DNA of 64,000 bases from Flavobacterium sp. KJJ (lineage in GTDB: Bacteria; Bacteroidota; Bacteroidia; Flavobacteriales; Flavobacteriaceae). The translations under genes were made by a program, and so were the position numbers. The notes below the pieces were generated by a model. It ran no database searches and was not told the DNA's origin. It saw only the letters and a program-made list of their open reading frames with translations. The stretch covers positions 806,001 through 870,000 of the forward strand of contig NZ_JARP01000002.1 in the NCBI RefSeq assembly GCF_000708595.2. The letters are read 5' to 3'. Positions 27,201 through 34,646 of the stretch are shown piece after piece (position 1 is the stretch's first letter; each line of letters begins with the position of its first letter).

Positions 27201-28074
27201 GATTCAAAGTCGCAATCCGTTTTCCATCTCCGCCAGTAACAGTAATGTAATAATAAGATTTTGAGTCAAATAAATTAAGATTCGTCTGGCTTTCAGTGTT
27301 CCAGTTTTCGACTCCCTCAGCGTAAAAAAGAATATAATCTTCATTATTAAAGACGCCGTCGCTTTCTCCAATAATTTGAATGGCATTCTCTGTTAAATCA
27401 TCAGGATAAAAAGTGTTATTGGCTAATGGAAGCATTTTGCCTCCATTTCCGTAAATTTTAATTTTTCTTGGATCTGTTTTGCTTGCATCAAACCCTAAAC
27501 TTTGCAAAAATGATTTTGAAATTTTATAAGCTCCTGATTTTTCGACATAAAATCGGTACCAATCGCCAGTTGCTAAAATAGAATTATAGACGATATTTGA
27601 TTTTTGTATAGAAGATGAACTGCTGTTTTTTGATGCAGAGTTAGTCGATGAATACGAAAATGATTTGATTCTTTTGTAGCTGTTTCCTTCTCTAATAATT
27701 GGTGAAAGCGATACGAAAATTTGCCTTTTATCTCTAGAAGATACCACTTTTAACGTTTCATTTGGTTTTTGCGGAATGTTTTCGACTGCTAAATCACCTA
27801 AATCAGCATTTGAAATTGCCTCGTAAGTGATGTTGGAAATCTGGACAGAATTGCTTCCGGAATAGTTCGATTCGCCTACATTAAGGAGCAGCGTTATGCT
27901 TTTTTTGGTAAAATCGTACCGAAAAGCATTTCCGGAAAAGTAGGGAATGATTGTTTTGAAATCGCCAAAACTCATTTCTTTTTTACCTTGCCAATCTATC
28001 GTTAAGCTCCCATTTATCTGGGAAAACGAAAGAATTGGAATTAGAAAAAGATATAAGATTAGGGCTTGTTTCAT
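24238..28074 (-). CDS. porU: Type IX secretion system C-terminal signal peptidase PorU
   Basis: A 1278-residue surface protease. After the signal peptide (LIPILSFSQ) and an N-terminal prodomain-like region comes a gingipain-like C25 peptidase domain, about residues 545-915. Its catalytic His is in FNYLGHGGEDG (near 787) and Cys in FITITCEFSRF (near 821). The last ~85 residues form a T9SS-type C-terminal domain (LNYPNPFSTYTQFWFSHNRP, ending GKGVYIYKLTVKS). PorU cleaves CTDs from secreted cargo and links them to the surface. It is transcribed with porV. Length agrees with F. johnsoniae PorU. Confidence 0.95.
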   Translation of the reverse strand: MKQALILYLFLIPILSFSQINGSLTIDWQGKKEMSFGDFKTIIPYFSGNAFRYDFTKKSITLLLNVGESNYSGSNSVQISNITYEAISNADLGDLAVENIPQKPNETLKVVSSRDKRQIFVSLSPIIREGNSYKRIKSFSYSSTNSASKNSSSSSIQKSNIVYNSILATGDWYRFYVEKSGAYKISKSFLQSLGFDASKTDPRKIKIYGNGGKMLPLANNTFYPDDLTENAIQIIGESDGVFNNEDYILFYAEGVENWNTESQTNLNLFDSKSYYYITVTGGDGKRIATLNQPTANSTLELTTFDDYQYHEIDQTNIAHLGRQWFGESFDINQEQEFSFTFPNLDASVPIKIEVNAASAAFTPTSFAVSTNGQSIGTINFNALVSSSDIKFYTAKLPSNATFTGTENLKIKLTYNNNGVPGSKGYLDYINLIAKRKLIGTGKQFKFQYDLAGSTAGIANYTITNASGISQIWDITDLYNVSKIENANQATFSFKASLGEIRKYIAIDAADYFTPLKESQSKVTNQNLKGTIFKNAQNSFQDIDYVIISPKSLVSQAEKLASFHRSYSNLNVKVITLENIYQEFSSGKQDIAAIRNCIKYIYDNASSSDKRIKYVNLFGDASFDYKDRISNNTNIVPIYHSLISNTIGESSFASDDFYGLMDADEGNVTSFFGGIDIAVGRMLVSDNAQASEMVNKVLEYHDVKSYGNWRNNFVLISDDADQSSDASIQSRQNSLADVIATEKPFFNIDKIILDSYTQEASAGGSRYPKARTDFFDAFEKGALVFNYLGHGGEDGLASERIWEKSDGQNLNNQYKYPLFITITCEFSRFDDPTRPTAGEYTFWNPKGGAISMLTTIRAIGQFNAENFNDSLSKNLLAYGSNQYTTIAEALRISKNENPSSSSNVIFYIGDPALMLAIPKPRINLTKVNDIVISQPIPDLKSLAKIKISGEITDENNNILSNYNGELATAIFDKLITASTLNNDGYSPAMSFKTLGETIFRGNASVTNGKFEFSFVVPRDIRIPVDYGRISFYAKKTQLLENQSGYNTAIKIGGINENAPQDNISPKVELYMNDETFVSGGITNESPFLLAFLEDENGINTASGIGHDIVAILDGDVNNPYILNDYYQTKLDDYTNGNLRFPLRNLTAGMHTISFTAWDVYNNPVTSEIQFIVVGDESLSLTHVLNYPNPFSTYTQFWFSHNRPYEPLDVQVQVMTITGKVVWTKNQIITTEGFLSREITWDGKDDFGDRIGKGVYIYKLTVKSNLTNKKAEKYEKLVIL

Positions 28075-28157
28075 ATGTAAAGAAAGTGAAAAAAATTATA
28101 AAATATTTTAGTAAGTAAAAATATAGTATTTCATGTTATAGTAAATAATAAAAAGTA

Positions 28158-28257
28158 TATTTTTGCGTTCGTAACTATAGGTTATTTTCTGGTAAAAAAC
28201 AGCTAAATAAAATTATTAGAACAGATGTTGCTAATTAAATGTTAATTATTATATTGC
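28158..28257 (+). promoter_or_regulatory. Two candidate promoters for gldJ
   Basis: TATTTTTG (28158-28165) matches TAnnTTTG. A second set, TTG (28228-28230), 19 bases, TATATTGC (28250-28257), is one base short of consensus but has the same spacing as the rplU promoter. Both precede ATG 28287. Confidence 0.45.
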
Positions 28258-28286
28258 AGCACCTAAATTTATCACCTAGAATGAGT

Positions 28287-29972
28287 ATGAAAGTAAACAA
28301 AATTGTAGCCCTGCAATTAATGATGTCAATGGTATTGATGTTAGGCACGGCTAGTTGTAGCAAAAAATCGAGTTCCTCTCACGCTTCTCGAGCAACGGGT
28401 TGGGACGTAGATAGTCAAAATGGAACTGCTGCTAGAAATGCAGGGAAAACACAACAGGCTGGTCCTGGTTTGGTTTTTGTTGAAGGAGGTACATTTACTA
28501 TGGGTAAAGTACAGGATGATGTTATGCACGATTGGAATAACACACCAACTCAACAGCACGTTCAATCATTCTATATGGATGAAACTGAAGTTACGAATGG
28601 TATGTATTTAGAATACCTAGAGTGGTTAAAGAAAGTTTTTCCTCCAACAGAAGAAAATTACAAAAATATTTACGAAGGGGCATCTCCGGATACTTTAGTG
28701 TGGAGAAATCGTTTAGGATACAACGAAACGATGACTAATAACTACTTGAGACATCCTTCATATGCAAACTATCCTGTAGTAGGTGTTAACTGGATTCAAG
28801 CAGTTGAGTTTAGTAAATGGAGAACTGACCGTGTAAACGAGGCAGTTTTAGAGAAAAACGGATATCTTCAAAAAGGTGCTAAAACAAATGATGTTACTGC
28901 TGAGAATGCATTTAATACTGAAGGGTATTTAATGTCTCCAAGTACTTCACGTGGAGGTAATGAAGAGATTGTAATAAAGAAAAATCCAAACGGAAAAAGA
29001 CCAAAAGCTGGAAAAGATGGAGTAGTTCCTGAAGAGAAAAATGTGTACGCACAACGTTCTTCTGGTGTTATCTTGCCTGAATACAGACTTCCTACTGAAG
29101 CAGAATGGGAGTATGCAGCTGCGGCAGATGTTGGACAAAGAGAATATAATATATACAAAGGACAAAAGAAATATCCTTGGTCTGGTGATTATACGCGTTC
29201 ATCAAAACGTAAAAACAAAGGAGATCAATTGGCTAACTTTAAACAAGGAAACGGTGATTACGGTGGAATTGCAGGTTGGTCTGATGATGGAGCTGATATT
29301 ACAAATGTCGTGAAAAGCTATGCGCCAAACGACTTTGGATTATATGATATGGCTGGTAACGTAGCAGAATGGGTTGCCGATGTTTACAGACCTATTATCG
29401 ATAATGAAGCAAATGATTTTAACTACTATAGAGGAAATCAATATGCTAAAAACAAAATTGGTAAAGATGGTAAAGTTGAAATCGTTTCAACAGCTACTAT
29501 TAAATATGATACTTTAAGTAATGGTAAAGTTGTAGCAAGAAATCTTCCAGGAGAAATTGCTCAAGTTCCAGTTGACGAACAAGAAACATATTTGAGAACA
29601 AATTTCAGTACAAGCGATAATATCAATTACAGAGATGGTGATAAACAATCTTCTAGATATTTTGACTTTGGAGATTCTGAATCAGGACCAAAAACGGATC
29701 AAGCAATGTATAATTCTCCTAAACATAATATCACTACTGATAGTTTAGGCAAGATGATTAGAAAATATGATAACTCAAGCAAACGTACTACTTTGATCGA
29801 TGATAAAGTAAGAGTTTACAAAGGAGGTTCTTGGAGAGATAGAGCTTATTGGCTAGATCCAGCTCAAAGAAGATATTTCCCTCAAGATATGGCAACTGAT
29901 TACATTGGTTTCAGATGTGCAATGTCTAGAGTAGGTTCTAAAGCTGAAAAAAGAAAATCACCAAGGAATTAA
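28287..29972 (+). CDS. gldJ: Gliding motility lipoprotein GldJ
   Basis: From ATG 28287 the product is 561 residues, as in F. johnsoniae GldJ. A lipoprotein signal (MKVNKIVALQLMMSMVL, then LGTASCSKK) is followed by an FGE-sulfatase/SUMF1-like domain (GLVFVEGGTFTMGKV; YRLPTEAEWEYAAAADVG; GLYDMAGNVAEWVADVYRP; VYKGGSWRDRAYWLDPAQRRY). GldJ stabilises GldK and the outer-membrane gliding ring and is needed for gliding and T9SS function. It has no sign of the sulfatase-modifying active site being used. It diverges from porU, its usual neighbour. Confidence 0.95.
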   Translation: MKVNKIVALQLMMSMVLMLGTASCSKKSSSSHASRATGWDVDSQNGTAARNAGKTQQAGPGLVFVEGGTFTMGKVQDDVMHDWNNTPTQQHVQSFYMDETEVTNGMYLEYLEWLKKVFPPTEENYKNIYEGASPDTLVWRNRLGYNETMTNNYLRHPSYANYPVVGVNWIQAVEFSKWRTDRVNEAVLEKNGYLQKGAKTNDVTAENAFNTEGYLMSPSTSRGGNEEIVIKKNPNGKRPKAGKDGVVPEEKNVYAQRSSGVILPEYRLPTEAEWEYAAAADVGQREYNIYKGQKKYPWSGDYTRSSKRKNKGDQLANFKQGNGDYGGIAGWSDDGADITNVVKSYAPNDFGLYDMAGNVAEWVADVYRPIIDNEANDFNYYRGNQYAKNKIGKDGKVEIVSTATIKYDTLSNGKVVARNLPGEIAQVPVDEQETYLRTNFSTSDNINYRDGDKQSSRYFDFGDSESGPKTDQAMYNSPKHNITTDSLGKMIRKYDNSSKRTTLIDDKVRVYKGGSWRDRAYWLDPAQRRYFPQDMATDYIGFRCAMSRVGSKAEKRKSPRN

Positions 29973-30002
29973 GATTTAGAAATTCCAATAAAAAAAATTC
30001 CA

Positions 30003-30048
30003 AATTCCAAATCCTGAACATTCAGTATGGGATTTGGAATTTTTTTAT
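30003..30048 (+). terminator. Terminator after gldJ
   Basis: AATTCCAAATCC (30003-30014) with GGATTTGGAATT (30030-30041) and a T tract. Confidence 0.85.
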
Positions 30049-30088
30049 TGTTTTTTTTCTATTTTTATGATCTATAAAATTTTTATAA

Positions 30089-31375
30089 ATGAATATTCAA
30101 GACATTCATAACTTGTTTTTACAATGTAAATCTCTTTCGATTGATACTAGAAAAATTGAAAAGGGATCTATGTTTTTTGCTATCAAAGGCGAAAACTTTG
30201 ATGCTAATGCCTTTGCTGAAGAAGCTTTGAAATTAGGAGCTTTATTTGTTGTTATAGACAACGAATCTTACTTTATAGATGGTAGAACTATTTTGGTTGA
30301 AAATAGTTTAGAAACTTTGCAAGAGCTGGCTAAATTTCATAGAAATTATTTAAAATTGCCAATTGTCGCCCTGACAGGAAGCAATGGAAAAACAACAACA
30401 AAAGAGCTGATAAATGCTGTTTTGTCTAAAAAGTTCAATACAAAAGCTACAGTCGGAAATTTAAATAATCACATTGGAGTTCCGTTGACGTTATTATCTT
30501 TTACTAAAGAAACGGAGATTGGAATTGTAGAAATGGGTGCGAATCATAAAAAAGAAATTCAATTTTTATGCGAAATTGCCCTTCCGGATTACGGCTACAT
30601 AACGAATTTTGGAAAAGCACATTTAGAAGGTTTTGGTGGAGTGGAAGGAGTAATTGAGGGCAAAAGCGAAATGTACCAATATCTTGCTAAAAATGATAAA
30701 TTGGTTTTTATAAATCTTGAAGATCCTATTCAGATCGAAAAATCTGCGGGAATACGCTCATTTACATTTGGCGTAAATAATGATAAGGCAAATATTAATA
30801 TCAAAAATATTCAGGCGAATCCTTTTGTTGCTATTGAGTATGATAATTTTGCTATACAATCCCATTTAATTGGTCTGTATAACGCGAATAATATAAATGC
30901 TGCAGTTTCTATTGGTAATTATTTTAAAGTTGATGATGAAGCTGTAAAAGAAGCAATCGAAAATTATATTCCAGAAAACAACAGATCACAATTGTTAAAA
31001 AAAGGCTCTAATCAAATTATTTTAGATGCATATAACGCAAACCCTAGCAGTATGTCGGTGGCTATCGCGAACTTTCTGCAATTAGAAAATCAGAACAAAA
31101 TTATGATTTTGGGAGATATGTTTGAATTGGGAAAAGAAAGTGAGCAAGAACATAAAATTATTGTTGATTCACTTATAAACCAAGATAATTCGATTTGTTA
31201 TTTAATCGGAAAATCGTTTTATCTGAATAAAGTTTCCAGCGAGAAAGTTTCATTTTTTGAAACATTTAATGATTTTGCTGATTATCTAAAAACGCTTCAG
31301 TTTAATGAGAATACAATTTTGATAAAAGGCTCAAGAGGAATGGCATTAGAACGTACTCTCGAATATATTTCTTAA
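30089..31375 (+). CDS. murF: UDP-N-acetylmuramoyl-tripeptide--D-alanyl-D-alanine ligase
   Basis: A 428-residue Mur ligase that adds D-Ala-D-Ala to UDP-MurNAc-tripeptide in the cytoplasm. The N-terminal domain has SIDTRKIEKGSMFFAIKGEN (UDP-substrate region), the central domain the ATP loop ALTGSNGKTTTKELI and GIVEMGANHKKEI, and the C-terminal domain LDAYNANPSSM and MILGDMFELG. It lacks a mur cluster here and follows gldJ after a terminator. Confidence 0.96.
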   Translation: MNIQDIHNLFLQCKSLSIDTRKIEKGSMFFAIKGENFDANAFAEEALKLGALFVVIDNESYFIDGRTILVENSLETLQELAKFHRNYLKLPIVALTGSNGKTTTKELINAVLSKKFNTKATVGNLNNHIGVPLTLLSFTKETEIGIVEMGANHKKEIQFLCEIALPDYGYITNFGKAHLEGFGGVEGVIEGKSEMYQYLAKNDKLVFINLEDPIQIEKSAGIRSFTFGVNNDKANINIKNIQANPFVAIEYDNFAIQSHLIGLYNANNINAAVSIGNYFKVDDEAVKEAIENYIPENNRSQLLKKGSNQIILDAYNANPSSMSVAIANFLQLENQNKIMILGDMFELGKESEQEHKIIVDSLINQDNSICYLIGKSFYLNKVSSEKVSFFETFNDFADYLKTLQFNENTILIKGSRGMALERTLEYIS

Positions 31376-31393
31376 ATACATTCTATTTATAGA

Positions 31394-31430
31394 GAAGGCC
31401 ATTCGTCGCAACGAATGGCCTTCTTGTTTT
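31394..31430. terminator. Bidirectional terminator between murF and the PUL regulator
   Basis: GAAGGCCATTCGT (31394-31406) / ACGAATGGCCTTC (31411-31423) with loop CGCA and T-rich flank, between convergent genes. Confidence 0.85.
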
Positions 31431-34301
31431 CTAAATACTCATTAAAAAACCAATTAAGTTTTCTTTTTTATTTAATCCGAGTTTTTTTCTCAAACGATAT
31501 CTTGCCAATTCAACTCCTCCAGTCGAAATGTTCATAATTTCGGCTATTTCTTTGGTTGACATATTCATTAATAAATAAGTTGATAGATCCAATTCGCGTG
31601 GCGAAATAGTTGGATATTTTTCTTTGAGTCGTTTTAAAAATTCAAAATGAACATTCTTAATGTGTTTTTCTAAATCTTTCCAACTCTTGTCTGTATTTAC
31701 TTCTTTAACTATGCTTTTGTTCAGTTTGCTGACTTGAAACTTAGTTGAATCATCTAATGCCTCAATATCAATTTCCTTTAGTTTATGTATAATTCCATTT
31801 AAGATTTTATTTTTCTTTACAACCTGTAAAGAATTGTTTACTAGTTCTTTGTCTTTAGCTAGGATTTTGATTTGAAGTTTGTCATTTTTCAATTTTTCAA
31901 TTTCCTTTTCCAAGTCATATTGTTCTTGTCTAATTCTCGATTCTTTTTCAAGGTAAAGCCTTCTTTGTTCGATAGTTTCGTAATATTTGTTTTTTCTAAT
32001 CTTCATTTTAATTCGATCAGAAACTACATATATTCCAATTATAATTAAAATAAAGTAAATCATAAGCGCTAAAAAATGTCTGTACCACGGCGGAGAAACG
32101 GTAAATGACAGCGTCGACGCCTCAGATTGAATTCCGTAGCTGTTTCTCACTTTTACCTTCATCGTATATTCTCCCTCTCGAAGATTGGTATATTCCTTAA
32201 TAGAAATAGTAGACCAATTACTCCATTTCTCGTCAAAGGGCTCTAATTGATAAGAGAATTCGACATTCTCTAGATTTTCATAAGTTGGCGATGAAAAAGT
32301 AAAGCGAACATGGTTTGATGAATATGGAATTCGAATATTTTCTATTTTATTCTGATTGTTTCCTAGAATTACAGTGTCACCAGGAAATGAAAAACTTCGG
32401 ATAAAGGCTTTTGGCTTTGTTACAAAGTTGTTTAGCAATTCAGAATCGTAATGTGCTAATCCGTCTGTTAGTCCAATAAAAATATTTTTTGAATCGATTG
32501 TATTAACAGATAAATAACTGCTGACCAAATTGCCAGTTAAATTTGAAAATGGTGCGACAATATTTGTGTAATAATTATTTTTCTTCATTAAAACCCCCAA
32601 AGACTCATTAAATGCATACCATAAATTTGATTGTGAATCTTCGCTTAAGCTATTAATGATGGGAATGTTTTGGAATAATTTTGATAAATTTTTGTCTTCG
32701 TAAAATATATCCTGTTCTTTAGAATATTTATAAAAATGATTGTTAGTTTGAAAATACAGTTGATTGTCTATCTTCTGAATGCTCCCAATATTTTTGTATT
32801 GAGAAGTTAATCGATCTATTTTTTTAATTGATGAAAATCGTGTTAAATCATCGCTGAGTGCCATTCTATAAATAGATTCATCTTTTTTAAGCCATAAATA
32901 AGAATCGTCAAGCTCAAAACTGTTAGACGATTTGTCAAAACCAATTACCTGATTTTTATACCTTAATTCGGTTGGTGTTTTTTCAAAAACTGCAAATCCG
33001 TCATAATTTGAACCTAAGAAAAATCCAGGTCGATTTGGAATTTTCTTAAAACCAAAATATCCTTTAGAATCTATAATTTTGGTTACTTTACCTCCTTTTA
33101 TAACAAGAGCACCTCGGTTGTTAGAACAGATAAGTTCATCATCGATAACCTGAACATTCCAAGACTGCGCCGTTGTTCCTTCGACAAGTTTAAAAGTATC
33201 TTCTTTAAAGCTGTTATTCCAAGCGTGGTAAAAAACACCTTGATTTGTGGCTACGTATAAGTTTCCCTGATGAATTACTGAAGCGTATACGGTACTAATG
33301 TCGTAACTAAATCCAAAATAAGTAAAAGGAGAAGCTTCATTTACAAACGCGATACCGTTATCAAGCCCAAGCCAAAGGTTGTTTTTATTGTCTATAAAAG
33401 AGGTCAAAACGGTATTATTCTGGAGTCCTTTTTTTCTATTAATATGCTGAATTATTTTTCCATTAAAGTCGCAAATAACAATTCCATCCAAGACAGAATT
33501 TAAAACAATAAAATTGTCTTTTATGGTTACACCACCAAGAGAGTTATTCTTTTTGACAAAACTATTGGCTTCCGTATCCCAAGGTTTTACATTATGGTTT
33601 TCGTAAATAAATAAACCCTTTTCTAATGTGATGATTAAAGTTTTGTTTTTTGCCAGCGGATACATTCCCCAAATTTCTGTATTATTTAAGACAGTTGTAT
33701 TTGGCAAAGCGTATAGTCTGCCGTTTTTGAATTCTAAAATTCCTTTCTCAATATCCTGAAAGTATAATTTTTTATTAACTACAAAAGAAAATTGAAACCG
33801 TTTAGGGGCTTTTAGTACTGTAAGCTTGCCATTTTTGAAAACATATGCCCTTGCAAATGATTGAAAAATGGTTTGATTTTCTATAGTATGAATTTTCCAG
33901 ATAAAGTCGATTATTTTGATTTTATTCTTATCTACTTTTTTGGCTAAAGATGTGTATTTTAATCTTCCTTTTTCATTTGGCTGAAAATATCCAAACTCAT
34001 TATAACCCCCTACATATATTTTTCCGTCATTATCAATCTTTAAGCATCTTACAGAAGTTAAATTAGGCAAAGGATATTTTCTCCAAGAAGAACCATCAAA
34101 TTGCAAAAGACCATTGTTGTTGGCAAAATATAGGTTTCCGTTTCTATCTTGTCCAATATTCCAATTTTGGGTACCTCCTTTATATTCGTTTCGTTTGTAA
34201 TTTCTTACATCAGGAAGTCCAATGTTTTTAACTTGGCCAAAAAAAGTGATTGTGAATAATGTAAAAAAAGTAATAATAAAATATGATTTCCTCAATTTCA
34301 T
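31431..34301 (-). CDS. Membrane-spanning one-component regulator (two-component-like sensor with LuxR-type HTH)
   Basis: A 956-residue protein. After a signal peptide (IITFFTLFTITFFGQ) come repeated beta-propeller blades of the Reg_prop type (about 30-620; WNIGQDRNGNLYFANNNGLLQFDG), a Y_Y_Y domain at about 680-740 (VEFSYQLEPFDEKWSNWS), one membrane segment (ALMIYFILIIIGIYVVSD, about 745-765), a coiled coil (to ~840), and a LuxR/GerE-like helix-turn-helix at the end (TISPRELDLSTYLLMNMSTKEIAEIMNIS). It lacks a histidine kinase, so the signal probably passes from the periplasm straight to DNA. It is divergent from susC and likely controls the PUL. Confidence 0.9.
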   Translation of the reverse strand: MKLRKSYFIITFFTLFTITFFGQVKNIGLPDVRNYKRNEYKGGTQNWNIGQDRNGNLYFANNNGLLQFDGSSWRKYPLPNLTSVRCLKIDNDGKIYVGGYNEFGYFQPNEKGRLKYTSLAKKVDKNKIKIIDFIWKIHTIENQTIFQSFARAYVFKNGKLTVLKAPKRFQFSFVVNKKLYFQDIEKGILEFKNGRLYALPNTTVLNNTEIWGMYPLAKNKTLIITLEKGLFIYENHNVKPWDTEANSFVKKNNSLGGVTIKDNFIVLNSVLDGIVICDFNGKIIQHINRKKGLQNNTVLTSFIDNKNNLWLGLDNGIAFVNEASPFTYFGFSYDISTVYASVIHQGNLYVATNQGVFYHAWNNSFKEDTFKLVEGTTAQSWNVQVIDDELICSNNRGALVIKGGKVTKIIDSKGYFGFKKIPNRPGFFLGSNYDGFAVFEKTPTELRYKNQVIGFDKSSNSFELDDSYLWLKKDESIYRMALSDDLTRFSSIKKIDRLTSQYKNIGSIQKIDNQLYFQTNNHFYKYSKEQDIFYEDKNLSKLFQNIPIINSLSEDSQSNLWYAFNESLGVLMKKNNYYTNIVAPFSNLTGNLVSSYLSVNTIDSKNIFIGLTDGLAHYDSELLNNFVTKPKAFIRSFSFPGDTVILGNNQNKIENIRIPYSSNHVRFTFSSPTYENLENVEFSYQLEPFDEKWSNWSTISIKEYTNLREGEYTMKVKVRNSYGIQSEASTLSFTVSPPWYRHFLALMIYFILIIIGIYVVSDRIKMKIRKNKYYETIEQRRLYLEKESRIRQEQYDLEKEIEKLKNDKLQIKILAKDKELVNNSLQVVKKNKILNGIIHKLKEIDIEALDDSTKFQVSKLNKSIVKEVNTDKSWKDLEKHIKNVHFEFLKRLKEKYPTISPRELDLSTYLLMNMSTKEIAEIMNISTGGVELARYRLRKKLGLNKKENLIGFLMSI

Positions 34302-34516
34302 AATTTTTTTTATTTGTTTGGGATTTTAATGCTTAACATGTTTATTTTTAATGCTTTATGTTTATTTTGGCTCTACTACTTCGATGTAGAAACCTCTTTT
34401 ATTAATAAAAATAAGCAATCTTAATCAACTGTAGTGTTTATTTTTGCAATTAACATTTTCATAACATCTTATTTTTTATTATTAAATAACTATATATTAG
34501 ATATTTATAAAAAAAA

Positions 34517-34567
34517 TGATGTGTTTTTGTAATGTAATAAAATTTGCTTTGATGTGTTTTTGTAATG
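34517..34567. promoter_or_regulatory. 18-bp direct repeat, likely PUL operator
   Basis: TGATGTGTTTTTGTAATG occurs at 34517-34534 and identically at 34550-34567, a period of 33 bases (three helical turns). It is in the 345-base gap between the regulator and susC, just upstream of the susC promoter. Best reading: tandem binding site of the divergent regulator. The rest of the gap shows AT-rich sequence and no gene. Confidence 0.6.
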
Positions 34568-34578
34568 AATTTTAATTG

Positions 34579-34607
34579 TTGATAGTAAAAAAATAACATT
34601 ATTATTG
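34579..34607 (+). promoter_or_regulatory. Candidate susC promoter
   Basis: TTG (34579-34581), 18 bases, TATTATTG (34600-34607), one mismatch to TAnnTTTG. The direct repeats end 12 bases upstream of the -33 element, a place expected for an activator. Confidence 0.45.
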
Positions 34608-34646
34608 CATCAAATTACTAATTAATTAACCAAAATTTTTAGAAAA

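Noticed and set aside
34302..34516. Small RNA or leader gene in the regulator-susC gap
   Set aside because: AT-rich, no hairpin terminator and no promoter set apart from that of susC.
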